A DNA stretch of 64,000 bases from Kiloniellaceae bacterium. GTDB taxonomy: Bacteria; Pseudomonadota; Alphaproteobacteria; Kiloniellales; J153. The DNA lies in the NCBI GenBank assembly GCA_021776175.1, contig JAJFGJ010000003.1, positions 62,001 through 126,000 of the forward strand, written 5' to 3'. Each line of letters opens with the position of its first letter. Positions within the stretch are counted from its first letter, which is position 1. Under the pieces are notes generated by a model, which did not search any database, was not told the DNA's origin, and saw only the letters and a list, made by a program, of their open reading frames with translations. Below, one piece after another: positions 1 to 8,478 of this stretch. The position numbers and the translations under genes were made by a program.

Positions 1-915
1 CAGAACCTCGCGCAGGCGGCCGAAGAATTCGGAGCGGTAGCGCGCTAACTCCTGCACCTTGCTGGCCAGGGCGACGTTGAGGCGGCGGCCGAGATCGGCG
101 ATCCGCACATTGCGCTGTTTTACATCCGCCTCGGTCGCTTCCAGGGTCACGGCGAGACGCGATAGCTGTTGACGCAGGGCCGCGATCTGGCGGTTGAGAA
201 GGACGAGTTGCTGCTGCGCCTCGCTGGTCAACTCCTTTTGCTCGTCGCGTTCGCCCTCGGTCCGCTCCAGCCTGGCCATCATCTCGTCGCGTAGGGATTC
301 CAGGATCGCGATGTCTTGTAGCTGGGTACGGATTTTCTCCTTGTCCGCGTCGATCACCTTATAGGCGTCTTCCAGTTCCTTGCTGACGCTTTGGGACTTG
401 GCCTCGCTCACGCGCAGGCGCTCCAGCATCTCGTCGCGCAGGCGTTGCAGCATGGCGAGCTGGGCCAGTTGCGCTTCGACCTTTTCCTTATCGGCCTCGA
501 TGGTTTTGTAGGCGTCTTCGAGCTGCTTGGCGGCCAGATCGCTTTTGGCTTCGGCGGCGGCGAGGGCGGCGCCGAGATCGTCTTGGGCGGTGATCAGGGC
601 GGCCAGTTGCGAGTTCAGGGATTCACGTTCCGAGAGCGAGCTTTGAAGCTCCGACGACAGTTGCGACACATCGATGCGCAAGTCGGCGTTGGCGGCCCGC
701 TCCAGGGCCAGCAAGTTCGCCAGATCGTTGATTTCGCGATTGAGCCGGGTCAGGGCCTGATCGCGGCCGGACAGGGCGACCGACAGGAAGTACTGGGCCA
801 CCATGAAGACCATGAGAACGAAGATGACGACCAGCAAAAGGGTCGCCAAGCCGTCGACGAATCCCGGCCAGATGTTGACGGTACGACGTTGTCCGCTGCG
901 GCCGACGCTGTACAT
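1..915 (-). CDS. MotB-like envelope protein with long coiled coil (C-terminus beyond window)
   Basis: Reading the minus strand from an ATG at 913-915 gives 305 residues with no stop, so the gene runs off the left edge. Residues 15-44 hold a single membrane segment (TLLLVVIFVLMVFMVAQYFL) preceded by Asp21 in the context GFVDGLATLLL, the place of the proton-accepting Asp of MotB-type stators. The rest is charged, heptad-rich coiled coil with a 49-residue tandem duplication at residues 122-219. A C-terminal OmpA peptidoglycan-binding domain is expected in this family but would lie outside the window. The gene starts 6 bp after the MotA-like gene stops, so the two form a channel/stator pair. The role is inferred as an ion-driven envelope complex; it is not a flagellar MotB in any visible flagellar context. 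Confidence 0.75.
   Translation of the reverse strand, partial: MYSVGRSGQRRTVNIWPGFVDGLATLLLVVIFVLMVFMVAQYFLSVALSGRDQALTRLNREINDLANLLALERAANADLRIDVSQLSSELQSSLSERESLNSQLAALITAQDDLGAALAAAEAKSDLAAKQLEDAYKTIEADKEKVEAQLAQLAMLQRLRDEMLERLRVSEAKSQSVSKELEDAYKVIDADKEKIRTQLQDIAILESLRDEMMARLERTEGERDEQKELTSEAQQQLVLLNRQIAALRQQLSRLAVTLEATEADVKQRNVRIADLGRRLNVALASKVQELARYRSEFFGRLREVL
259..552 (-). repeat. Tandem 49-residue coding duplication in the MotB-like gene
   Basis: Residues 122-170 and 171-219 of the MotB-like protein align without gaps. Both units begin EAKS, contain LEDAYK then ADKEK, and end LRDEM followed by a short basic/acidic stretch. Each unit is 147 bp. The copies have diverged in sequence but not in length, which keeps the coiled-coil register and suggests selection on spacer length. 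Confidence 0.7.
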
Positions 916-921
916 CTTAGA

Positions 922-2154
922 TTACTCGGATTCTTCGGCCATCGCCGCGATGGTGCGTGTCAGGAGGCGAATTTCGCCGCGGATTTCCTGCACGGTGTAG
1001 TCACGCCCGCTGTTCAACTCGTTGAGCATGTGCTCCAGGCGTATGTCCATGTTTCGGATATGGCCCCGCGTCGCCTCGTCCATGCCGGTCGGGCGCTGCT
1101 CCGCTTCGGCCATCTGAGTGAAGACGGATCGCATTTGCGCCTGGGTGTCGGCCAGGCGCCTCATGATGCTTTGATCGGATTGCATCTGATCGGTCATGGC
1201 GCCCAATTGCTCGGTCAAGGTCGCCAGGTTTTGATTGACCGCGTGACGCTCGCCCTCGCCGCGGGCGATAACCGATTGCAGTTGTTCGAGGCTGTCGGCG
1301 GTTTTTTCCAGCAGCGCCTGGACGAAGGCCGGCACGCTTTGCTCGCCGTCGCCCGCCGGTCCCGCCCCGCCCAGGCGGGTGAGGCCCGAAAGCCATTCTT
1401 CCAGATCGTTCACGAAGCGGTTGTGGGCCTGGCCGGCCTGTAACTCCAGGAAGCCCAGAACCAGAGACCCGGCAAGACCGAAGAGGGACGACGAGAAGGC
1501 CGTGCCCATGCCCGACAAAGGCTCGGTCAAGCCTCTCTGCAGGTCCGCGAACACGCTCGCGGGATCGTCGACGTTGCCGCTCAGGCGCCCGATGGTATCG
1601 CCGACCGCGCTGACCGTGGCCAGCAGGCCCCAGAAGGTCCCAAGCAGGCCGAGGAAGACCAGAAGACTGATCAAATAGCGCGAGATTTCGTGCGATTCCT
1701 CGATCCGGCTTTGGATCCCGTCGAGCAGGGAGCGCATGGACATGGTGGACAGCGAGATGCGGCCGCGCTTTTCACCCAGCATGGTCGCCATGGGGCCTAG
1801 AAGCCGGGGCGGCCTCCGCCCCGACAAGCTGCCCGCGAAGACAACGCCGCCTTCGGTTTCGCGGCGCAGGAATTCCAGCCAGGATATCTCCGGGCGCAGG
1901 ATCAGGACCTGGCGGAAGATATAGATCACGCCCAGCAGCAAGACGCCCAGGATCATGCCGTTCATCACCGCATTGGCGACGAAGGCGTCCTTCAACTGCG
2001 GCGCCAGCGCCGCGCAAGCGGCCGCGACGATGACCAGGAAGACGCTCATCCGAAAGATGTAGCGCCCCGGGCGCGTGATACCGCGCAGATTCGTTTCTGT
2101 TTTGCTCAAGTTCGCCGCTCTGTCGCGGATCTCCGTTGCCGGAGTTCCCCCCAA
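922..2154 (-). CDS. MotA/TolQ/ExbB-type proton channel protein
   Basis: This 410-residue protein has two N-terminal membrane segments (about residues 33-80). The MotA/ExbB signature pair follows: a hydrophobic helix at LISLLVFLGLLGTFWGLL and a second at MGTAFSSSLFGLAGSLVLGF. These are the helices that line the ion path in MotA, TolQ and ExbB. The C-terminal 150 residues are a cytoplasmic coiled-coil-like tail. It lies directly upstream of the MotB-like gene and downstream of the proline-rich OmpA gene, all on the minus strand, so a three-gene envelope complex is likely. A Zorya ZorA is an alternative by architecture, but no ZorC/D partner is visible. The true start could be an internal Met. 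Confidence 0.75.
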   Translation of the reverse strand: MGGTPATEIRDRAANLSKTETNLRGITRPGRYIFRMSVFLVIVAAACAALAPQLKDAFVANAVMNGMILGVLLLGVIYIFRQVLILRPEISWLEFLRRETEGGVVFAGSLSGRRPPRLLGPMATMLGEKRGRISLSTMSMRSLLDGIQSRIEESHEISRYLISLLVFLGLLGTFWGLLATVSAVGDTIGRLSGNVDDPASVFADLQRGLTEPLSGMGTAFSSSLFGLAGSLVLGFLELQAGQAHNRFVNDLEEWLSGLTRLGGAGPAGDGEQSVPAFVQALLEKTADSLEQLQSVIARGEGERHAVNQNLATLTEQLGAMTDQMQSDQSIMRRLADTQAQMRSVFTQMAEAEQRPTGMDEATRGHIRNMDIRLEHMLNELNSGRDYTVQEIRGEIRLLTRTIAAMAEESE

Positions 2155-2222
2155 AAAAATCAGGCTTTGTTAGCCCGGCATTGCGGCAACACTATGACAC
2201 GGCATCTGGCCGGGTGTCCCGC

Positions 2223-3542
2223 TTACTGTGGCAGGATATCGACCCGGTCCGCCGGACCGTCGCCCGCTTTGCTGCCCAGCGCGCGCACGTCCATGCGTGT
2301 CGAGCGCACCCCTTTGTCGATTAGAAAAGCACGAACCGCCAGCGCGCGCGAAAGCGAAAGCCGGCGTGCCCGGCTTGCCCCGCCGCCGCTGTCGGCGGCG
2401 AAGGCGAGCAATTGGACCCGCATGGACGACTTTTTCGCCAGGCCTTGCGCCAGGGTCTCCAGTTGTTTTTTGGCGGGGCCGGTAAGTTCCGCCGAGCCGG
2501 AAGTAAACGTCAGGCGCAGATCGCCGCCGGGGGGCGCCACCGCTTGCTCCTTGGCCGGTGGAATCGCCGCCACCGTCGTTTCCGCCGGCTTCGCGGTGGG
2601 CGCGCTTGGTATCGCCGGGGCCGCGACCGTGGGCGCAGGAACGCTGGGCGCCTTGATCTTGGGTGCCTTGACCGTGGGGGCCGGAACACTGGGCGCCTTG
2701 GGGGCGGCGGGCGGCGCGCTGGGGGCTTGGACCTTGGGCGCGATCTGAATCGCCGCCGCCGGTGGCTTGGCGGCCGTCTGGCTCGGCGCCGCCGGGGCCT
2801 GGATGCTTGGCTTGGCCGCGACGCTCGCGGTCTTGGCCGGTTTGCTGGCCTGGGGTTTCGCCGCTTTCGGCGCGGCGGCGGCCGCTTTAGGTGTGGCGGG
2901 GACCGCCGGGCGCTTCTTGGGCGGCGCCGCGATCAAGCGCGAACTCAATTTGCCGCTCGGCGCGGCCGTCTTGCCGGCCCGCGCCGGCTGGGCCGGCTTG
3001 GGTATCGCCGCGCTCCGCACTGGCGCCACGGCCAAGCGGCTTTTCGGGGCCTGAATGGGGGGATGGAGCAAGGTAGAGGGCCGGGTGACCACCAATTGGC
3101 CGGTGCCCGGCGCCCGATAAGCCCCGGCCGCCCCGCCCGAGCTGGCATAGGAGCCCGAGGCGCCCGAGTTGGTATAGGAGCCAGAGGCTCCGGGGGTGGC
3201 GATCCCGGCGCCGTAAACAGGCGTCTGGGGCGCGGCCATGGGCAACCCGGCGCTCGGGCCCGGCCCTAGGGAATCGAGCACGGAATTGTTCACGACAATG
3301 CCGCCGGCGCCGCTTCCCACGGTGCTGGGCAGCACACCGCTTCCCACGGTGCTGGGCCGCACACCGCCGCTCACGGGTTGAGCGGGCGGACCGCCGCCTA
3401 TGATCACGGTTTGCTGGGCGAAGGTATCCTTCGTGTTCACTAAGCCCGTGGCGACAAAACAGGCGGCCGCGAAGGCAAGGCTCAGCGCCGCGGGGCTTGA
3501 TCCAGCGAATCCCAAACGCTTAGGGGCGGTGTCGAACGGCAT
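2223..3542 (-). CDS. Pro/Ala-rich periplasmic OmpA-domain protein
   Basis: An ATG at 3540-3542 gives 439 residues beginning with a hydrophobic export signal (AALSLAFAAACFVATGLV). The reading frame stays open upstream, but that extension overlaps suhB and has no signal sequence, so this start is preferred. The middle is low complexity: GSG/PSTVGSG repeats, a duplicated GASGSY motif, then about 150 residues rich in Pro, Ala and Lys with repeated PSVPAPTV units. That composition is typical of a linker crossing the periplasm. The last 100 residues resemble an OmpA C-terminal domain (LTFTSGSAEL, then SRARRLSLSRALAVRAFL), which binds peptidoglycan. The MotA/MotB-like genes follow, so it may anchor or regulate that complex. 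Confidence 0.75.
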   Translation of the reverse strand: MPFDTAPKRLGFAGSSPAALSLAFAAACFVATGLVNTKDTFAQQTVIIGGGPPAQPVSGGVRPSTVGSGVLPSTVGSGAGGIVVNNSVLDSLGPGPSAGLPMAAPQTPVYGAGIATPGASGSYTNSGASGSYASSGGAAGAYRAPGTGQLVVTRPSTLLHPPIQAPKSRLAVAPVRSAAIPKPAQPARAGKTAAPSGKLSSRLIAAPPKKRPAVPATPKAAAAAPKAAKPQASKPAKTASVAAKPSIQAPAAPSQTAAKPPAAAIQIAPKVQAPSAPPAAPKAPSVPAPTVKAPKIKAPSVPAPTVAAPAIPSAPTAKPAETTVAAIPPAKEQAVAPPGGDLRLTFTSGSAELTGPAKKQLETLAQGLAKKSSMRVQLLAFAADSGGGASRARRLSLSRALAVRAFLIDKGVRSTRMDVRALGSKAGDGPADRVDILPQ

Positions 3543-3645
3543 GGGCACTCCGTGGCACGAATCGCCGAAAGAATCGGTGGCTAAGACTAGGCATTGCTTC
3601 GCCGAACGACAACAGTTTTGCGGCTGGCGGCGGGCGAGGCGGGGT

Positions 3646-4455
3646 TCAGACCGACTTTGGCGCAAGTTTAGGTAACAAACGGTTAAGCGGCGTGTGCAAG
3701 GTCTCGTTGGTGGCCAGGATGCTGGCGCTTTGGTGGCGAATGTTTTTGCCGCCGATTTCGCTGACCTGGCCGCCCGCCTCGCGCACCAGAACGATGCCGG
3801 CGGCGATATCCCAACTTGAAAGATCGCGCTCCCAATAGCCGTCGTAGCGCCCGGCGGCGACGTAGGCCAGATCGAGCGATGCAGTGCCCCAGCGCCGCAC
3901 GCCGGCCACCTTGCCGCTGACCGCGTCCAATTCCGCCATGAAGGCCGGCCGGTCGCCATGGCCCATGAAAGGGATGCCGGTGGCGATCAGGGCATCTTCC
4001 AGGCGGTCGCGCGAGGAAACCCGGATGCGCCGGTTGTTGAGATAGGCGCCTTGTCCCTTCTCGGCGTAGTACATCTCGTTCTTGATCGGATCGAACACCA
4101 CCCCGGCAATCAGTTCGCCGCGTTCCTCCAGGGCGATCGAGATCGCGAAATGGGGCAGGCCGTGCAGGAAATTGGTGGTGCCGTCCAGGGGATCGACGAT
4201 CCAGCACCGCTCCGCCGTGGCGCGATTCGCGCTGGCGCCGGATTCTTCCATGAGCAGGGCGTAGTCGGGCCGGGCGCGGCTCAATTCCTCGCGCAGAATT
4301 TGTTCGGCCTTCAAGTCGGCGGCGGAAACGAAATCGGCCGGACCCTTGCGCGAAACCTGCAAGTTGGCGACTTCGCCGTAGTCGCGGCGCAGGGCCCGCG
4401 CGGCCTTGTCGGCCGACCGGATCATGACGTTGATGTGGGCCGATCTCGTGGCCAT
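3646..4455 (-). CDS. suhB: Inositol monophosphatase family protein
   Basis: This 269-residue protein carries the family metal-site motifs: MEESG around residue 69, WIVDPLDGTTNFLHG around residues 85-99, and SSWDIAAGIVLVREAGG around residues 208-224. These motifs bind the Mg2+ ions that hydrolyse inositol-1-phosphate and related phosphates. In proteobacteria SuhB also acts on rRNA transcription and processing; which role applies here cannot be read from sequence. It sits 39 bp downstream of efp on the same strand, an arrangement seen in other alphaproteobacteria. The length is normal. Confidence 0.93.
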   Translation of the reverse strand: MATRSAHINVMIRSADKAARALRRDYGEVANLQVSRKGPADFVSAADLKAEQILREELSRARPDYALLMEESGASANRATAERCWIVDPLDGTTNFLHGLPHFAISIALEERGELIAGVVFDPIKNEMYYAEKGQGAYLNNRRIRVSSRDRLEDALIATGIPFMGHGDRPAFMAELDAVSGKVAGVRRWGTASLDLAYVAAGRYDGYWERDLSSWDIAAGIVLVREAGGQVSEIGGKNIRHQSASILATNETLHTPLNRLLPKLAPKSV

Positions 4456-4494
4456 GAAAGAAGGTCCCCTCGATGGCCGCGGCCAGGGCCGCGG

Positions 4495-5064
4495 CTAGTC
4501 CTTGGCGCGCTCGACGTAGGTTGAATCGGCGGTGTTGATGACGATGCGGGTGCCCGACTCGATGTGAGGCGGCACCATGACGCGCATGCCGTTTTCCAGC
4601 ACCGCCGGCTTGTAGGACGATGACGCGGTTTGCCCCTTCACCACCGGGTCGGCCTCGACAATGGTCATGACCACGGTATCCGGCAGGGTCACCCCGATGG
4701 TCGACCCTTCGTAGGATTCGATGGTCACGGTCATGCTTTCCTGCAGGAAGGTGGCCTGTTCGCCGAGGAACTCCGACGGCAGGGTGATCTGCTCGTAGTT
4801 CTCGTTATCCATGAAGGTATAGCTATCCGTGCCCTCGGCATAAAGAAACTGAAAGTCGCGCTGGTCCAGGCGGACCTTCTCGACATCCTCGCCGGAGCGA
4901 AAACGCTCGTTCAGCTTGGTGCCGTCGCGGATGTCCTTCAGTTCCACCTGCAGGTAGGCGCCGCCCTTGCCGGGCTGCGTATGCTGTATCTTGACCGCGC
5001 GCCACAGGCGGTTCTTATGCTCGATGATGTTGCCGGGACGTATGGAATTGCCTTGAATTTTCAT
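4495..5064 (-). CDS. efp: Translation elongation factor P
   Basis: The 189-residue product shows the three-domain EF-P fold by sequence: an N-terminal KOW-like domain (residues 1-64), an OB domain, and a C-terminal OB domain ending in [19 protein letters not shown] enters the ribosome E site to relieve stalling at polyproline stretches. The tip loop reads TQPGKGGAY, with a lysine where EpmA-type beta-lysylation occurs, so a modified EF-P is expected. The neighbouring proline-rich OmpA protein would be an obvious EF-P client. The start is the only Met fitting the family N-terminus ([12 protein letters not shown]). Confidence 0.96.
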   Translation of the reverse strand: MKIQGNSIRPGNIIEHKNRLWRAVKIQHTQPGKGGAYLQVELKDIRDGTKLNERFRSGEDVEKVRLDQRDFQFLYAEGTDSYTFMDNENYEQITLPSEFLGEQATFLQESMTVTIESYEGSTIGVTLPDTVVMTIVEADPVVKGQTASSSYKPAVLENGMRVMVPPHIESGTRIVINTADSTYVERAKD

Positions 5065-5170
5065 GGCTTCGCTTCTGAAGTCTGGAGTGGGGCCGGGAAA
5101 AGCGCGCGGAAGCTAACAGCTTGGCGCCGCGCGCGCAATTGCGGGTTCCCCGGGCCGGCCGGCCGCGTGC

Positions 5171-5779
5171 TCAGGTCTGGGCGAGAACCGCCACCGCTTC
5201 GCCTAGCGCCGTCAGTCCGGCATTTCCCCGGTTCCAGATTTCCGGGCCAAGAGCGACGAAATCGGCGCCGGCACGGGCCAGGGCGCCTGCTTCCTCCGAT
5301 GTTCGCGCGCCCAGGGCGACGCAGGGCACGGTCATGAGGGCCTGCCACCCGGCGATCAGATCGGCCTCGGGCGCCTGCGGCGGGTCGAGGGCGCCGAAGG
5401 CGACGTAGTCGGCGCCGTTCTCCCCCGTCACCATGGCGTCGTGGCGCGAATCCCCGCAGGCGGCGCCGATAATGGCCTCCGGTCCCAGGATTTGACGCGC
5501 GGCCTTATAGGTTGCCGGATCGCTCAAATGGACCCCATCGCAGCCCAGGGCCATGGCCAGGGCGGCCTCGTCCTCCAGCAAGACCGCCACGCCGCGCGCC
5601 TGCGCCAGGGGGGCCAGTGCCTGGACCCGCGCGCGCAAGGCTACCGCATCCAGGCCGCCGCGCCGGATCAGGAGGCAGGCGGCGGCGGCCGCATCGAGCA
5701 GGTCCGTCAGGACCTCCGGCGCGGTCTCCGGCGGTAGCACGAGATAGGACTGGCAGGGGGGAGATTCAGGGTCGGTCAT
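5171..5779 (-). CDS. ThiE-like TIM-barrel protein, probably degenerate
   Basis: The ATG at 5777-5779 gives 202 residues of the thiamine-phosphate synthase family. Recognisable pieces are GCDGVHLSDP, GAACGDSRHDAM and ADYVAFGAL. Several residues that bind substrate in true ThiE are altered: the QxREK segment is LLIRRGG, the ND pair is ED, GVHLGQxD is GVHLSDP, and the T-x-TK segment after the GADYVxxG strand is replaced by a DPPQAPEAD loop. The fold is clear but catalysis of HMP-PP plus thiazole phosphate coupling is doubtful. A canonical thiD lies at 29835, unlinked. The gene begins 8 bp after the small unknown gene ends. Confidence 0.7.
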   Translation of the reverse strand: MTDPESPPCQSYLVLPPETAPEVLTDLLDAAAAACLLIRRGGLDAVALRARVQALAPLAQARGVAVLLEDEAALAMALGCDGVHLSDPATYKAARQILGPEAIIGAACGDSRHDAMVTGENGADYVAFGALDPPQAPEADLIAGWQALMTVPCVALGARTSEEAGALARAGADFVALGPEIWNRGNAGLTALGEAVAVLAQT

Positions 5780-5787
5780 GGGGGCGG

Positions 5788-6195
5788 TTATGGCGCCGCG
5801 AGCCAGCGCCGGCAAGCCGCCTCTGGATCGGGCCGGTTCAACAAGTCGAGCGCCGGCATCCTTCCGGTGACGACCTCGCCGCCCCGGGCCGCCGCGATCT
5901 CGGCCAGCTTGGCGGCGGCGGCTTTGCGCCCGGTGAAGCGGACGCTGCGCACCCCGGCGCCGAGGGCGGCCATGGCGTGCCCCGCCTTGGCGCCGCAATC
6001 GAGCATGGCCGTAAGCCGGACTTGCGGGTATTCCCGCGCCGCCGCCGCCGTCATCTCGCGGAACCAGGCGGGCCCCAAGTAGGCGGCGGCCCCCGGCGCC
6101 GTGACCAGAATCAGGGGCACGCCCAGGTCCGCCGCCGCCGCCATGGCGGTCCGGGCGTCATCCAGGGAATGAACCAGTATCGCGCGGGTCTTCAT
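5788..6195 (-). CDS. Conserved small protein of unknown function
   Basis: I do not recognise a characterised family in this 135-residue product. It is alternating alpha/beta and alanine-rich (RAILVHSLDDARTAMAAA, GVPLILVTAPGAAAYLGP, LTAMLDCGAKAGHAMAALGAG, SVRFTG), resembling half of a TIM barrel or a Rossmann-like unit. No signal peptide or membrane segment is present. It is first in the minus-strand set leading to the ThiE-like gene, with only 8 bp between them. A shared role with that ThiE-like protein is inferred from position only. Confidence 0.65.
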   Translation of the reverse strand: MKTRAILVHSLDDARTAMAAAADLGVPLILVTAPGAAAYLGPAWFREMTAAAAREYPQVRLTAMLDCGAKAGHAMAALGAGVRSVRFTGRKAAAAKLAEIAAARGGEVVTGRMPALDLLNRPDPEAACRRWLAAP

Positions 6196-6294
6196 GGCGC
6201 CATCATAAGCATGGCCGCGCGCCTAGAAAGCCTTGACGTCTTGAGCGGCTTTCAGCTTCCCTTGGCTCGGATTCGATTATTGGGGGAAGTGAGC

Positions 6295-6936
6295 ATGGCC
6301 GGACACGATGGCACCGGGTTGATCGACGGCGCCGACGGGCGCGCGCGCTGCTGGTGGCATGGCGGGGCCGAGGATTATCAAGCCTATCACGACAATGAAT
6401 GGGGCTGGCCGGTCGACGACGACCGGCGCCTGTTCGAGAAGATCTGCCTGGAGGGTTTTCAGGCCGGCCTCTCGTGGCTGACCATCCTGCGCAAGCGAGA
6501 GAATTTCCGCGCCGCCTTCGCGAATTTCGAGTTCGAGAAGGTCGCGCGCTTCGGCGAAAAAGATATAGAGCGCTTACTGCAAGACGCCGGGATCGTGCGC
6601 CACCGCGGCAAGATCGAAGCCAGCATTAACAACGCCAAGCGGGCGCTCGAGACGGTCGAGGAATTCGGCTCGCTCGCGGCCTACTTCTGGCGTTTCGAGC
6701 CGGGCCCGGACGCCAGGCCCAAGCGCCTCGACTACGCCGCCCTTGGCACCCTGGGCAAGACTCCCGAGTCCGTCGCCATCTCCAAGGACCTGAAAAAGCG
6801 CGGCTGGAAGTTCGTCGGCCCGACCACGGTCTATGCCTTCATGCAGGCCATGGGCCTGGTCAACGATCACCTCGAAGGCTGCGCCTATCGCAACGAGATC
6901 GAGGCCGCGCGGGCAAGCTTCAAGCGGCCGGGGTAG
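6295..6936 (+). CDS. tag: DNA-3-methyladenine glycosylase I
   Basis: The ATG at 6295, preceded by GGGGGAAG, gives 213 residues. The Zn2+ ligand pattern of Tag is intact: RCWWHGGAEDYQAYHDNEWG near the N-terminus supplies Cys and His, and NDHLEGCAYR near the C-terminus supplies the second His and Cys. The central EGFQAGLSWLTILRKRENFRAAF is the family signature around the base-recognition pocket. The enzyme excises 3-methyladenine from alkylated DNA in the cytoplasm. It is a lone plus-strand gene between two minus-strand groups, and its last 17 bp overlap the converging SnoaL gene. Confidence 0.95.
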   Translation: MAGHDGTGLIDGADGRARCWWHGGAEDYQAYHDNEWGWPVDDDRRLFEKICLEGFQAGLSWLTILRKRENFRAAFANFEFEKVARFGEKDIERLLQDAGIVRHRGKIEASINNAKRALETVEEFGSLAAYFWRFEPGPDARPKRLDYAALGTLGKTPESVAISKDLKKRGWKFVGPTTVYAFMQAMGLVNDHLEGCAYRNEIEAARASFKRPG

Positions 6937-7360
6937 GGGCCGCGCCGGGGTAGGCCTTGCCCTCTCCCTGGGTGGCGGCCGCCGACGATGCGTGGCGGTG
7001 CAGCCAACGCCAGTGCCCGGCTTTCTTGGCGAGCACGACAGTCCATCTCACGGGCACTTGGATTGGGCCATCGTCCGTGTCGAGATGAATCGTCAAGGTG
7101 ACGGCGACGGCGGCGGCATCGCCGGCAAGCGTCACATGCTTCCAATGCCACTCGAAGCGAGTCGCCGTCGCATCGGAAAAGTTTCTCGCGAACACCTCGC
7201 CGATCGCGGATCGTCCGGCGCAAATCTCATCCGCTCCGGTGCCGATGAGGGAAATGTCGTCGCCGTCGTCGAAAACCGCCATCAAGCGGTCGATATCCTT
7301 GGCGCGGTACGCTTGCGCGTAGTCTTCAAGCGTCGCCAATACGTCTTCTTTGTCACTCAT
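6920..7360 (-). CDS. SnoaL/ketosteroid-isomerase-like protein
   Basis: The 146-residue product has the cone-shaped alpha+beta SnoaL-like fold by sequence: an N-terminal helix (EDVLATLEDYAQAYRAKDIDRLMAVF), then strands with GRSAIGEVF and WRWLHRHASS. This pattern is common to DUF4440/SnoaL_3 proteins, often small-ligand binders or enzymes of unknown specificity. The C-terminal tail is low complexity and overlaps the end of tag on the other strand. It lies downstream of gap by about 66 bp on the same strand but need not be cotranscribed. Confidence 0.75.
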   Translation of the reverse strand: MSDKEDVLATLEDYAQAYRAKDIDRLMAVFDDGDDISLIGTGADEICAGRSAIGEVFARNFSDATATRFEWHWKHVTLAGDAAAVAVTLTIHLDTDDGPIQVPVRWTVVLAKKAGHWRWLHRHASSAAATQGEGKAYPGAAPTPAA

Positions 7361-7426
7361 CCCGGAACTCGCGATTCGGCCGGGAGGACATCGGACACGA
7401 GCGGACCAAACATAGCGCCAGGGTAT

Positions 7427-8437
7427 CTAAAGCAGCTTGCCCATGGCCACCGCGGTGTCGCTCATGCGGTTGGAGAAGCCCCATTCGTTGTCGTACCAGG
7501 CCAGGACCCGCACGCAGGTGCCGTCGAGCACCTGGGTCTGGCCCAGGTCGAAGGTCGCGCTCGCCGGGTTGTGGTTGAAGTCGACCGAAACCAGCGGCGC
7601 CTTGTTGAGCATCAGGATGCCCTTCAGCGCCTTTTCCTTCGAGGCCAGGGTCATGGCCTCGTTGACCTCCTCGACGCTGGTCTTGCGCTTGGATTCTATG
7701 GTCAGGTCGATGAGGCTGACATTGGGCGTCGGCACCCGGATCGAGGTGCCGTCCAGCTTGCCTTTCAGGTGCGGCAGGACCAGGCCGACGGCGCGCGCGG
7801 CGCCGGTCGAGGTCGGGATCATGGAGACCGAGGCGGCCCGCGCCCGGTGCATATCGCCGTGCAGGGTATCGACCGTGCGCTGATCGCCGGTGAAGGAATG
7901 GATGGTGGTCATGAAGCCGTGCTTGATGCCGACGCTCTGTTCCAGAACATGGGCGACCGGGACCAGGCAGTTGGTGGTGCAGGAGGCGTTCGACACGACC
8001 TTGTGGCTCTTGCGCAGCTTGTCGCTATTGATGCCGTAGACCACGGTCAAATCGGCGTCGGTGCAAGGCGCCGAGACCAGGACTTTCTTGGCCCCGCCTT
8101 CCAGGTGCTTGGCCGCGGCTTCCCTCTTGGTGAAGAGGCCGGTGCACTCCAGCACGATATCGACCCCCAGTTCGCCCCAGGGCAGCTTGGCCGGATCGCG
8201 CTCCGAGAGGACCTGAACCTTTTTCTTGCCGACCTTGATCGCGGTCTTGGTGGCGCCGACGGCGCCGGGGTAGACGCCGTGCACCGTATCGTATTTCAGC
8301 AGGTGCGCGTTGGCCTGGGCCGAACCTAAATCGTTGATGGCCACGAACTCGATGTCCCGGCGCCCCGATTCCATCGCCGCGCGAAACACCAGGCGCCCAA
8401 TCCGCCCAAACCCGTTAATCCCGACCCGAATAGGCAT
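7427..8437 (-). CDS. gap: Glyceraldehyde-3-phosphate dehydrogenase
   Basis: This 336-residue protein begins MPIRVGINGFGRIGRLVFRA, the NAD(P)-binding Rossmann motif, and contains the catalytic cysteine motif SNASCTTNCLVPVAHVL near the middle. The C-terminal WYDNEWGFSNRMSDTAV is the usual closing motif. It catalyses reversible phosphorylating oxidation of glyceraldehyde 3-phosphate in glycolysis, gluconeogenesis or the Calvin cycle. It is third in the order tkt-fba-gap on the minus strand, 41 bp after fba. No pgk lies between or beside them, although pgk is a frequent member of such clusters. Confidence 0.97.
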   Translation of the reverse strand: MPIRVGINGFGRIGRLVFRAAMESGRRDIEFVAINDLGSAQANAHLLKYDTVHGVYPGAVGATKTAIKVGKKKVQVLSERDPAKLPWGELGVDIVLECTGLFTKREAAAKHLEGGAKKVLVSAPCTDADLTVVYGINSDKLRKSHKVVSNASCTTNCLVPVAHVLEQSVGIKHGFMTTIHSFTGDQRTVDTLHGDMHRARAASVSMIPTSTGAARAVGLVLPHLKGKLDGTSIRVPTPNVSLIDLTIESKRKTSVEEVNEAMTLASKEKALKGILMLNKAPLVSVDFNHNPASATFDLGQTQVLDGTCVRVLAWYDNEWGFSNRMSDTAVAMGKLL

Positions 8438-8478
8438 CTTTGCTCTCCGTCATGTTCGCTGTTGGTAAAATCCCAGCT

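Noticed and set aside
391..1443. 350-codon plus-strand frame over the MotA/MotB-like genes
   Set aside because: Its sequence is Gln/Gly/His-rich shadow; the minus strand shows membrane helices, the proton Asp and coiled coils.
1..2154. Zorya-type anti-phage defence (ZorA/ZorB)
   Set aside because: MotA/MotB architecture alone fits, but the MotB-like protein has a long coiled coil unlike ZorB, the neighbours are housekeeping genes, and no ZorC/D/E is visible.
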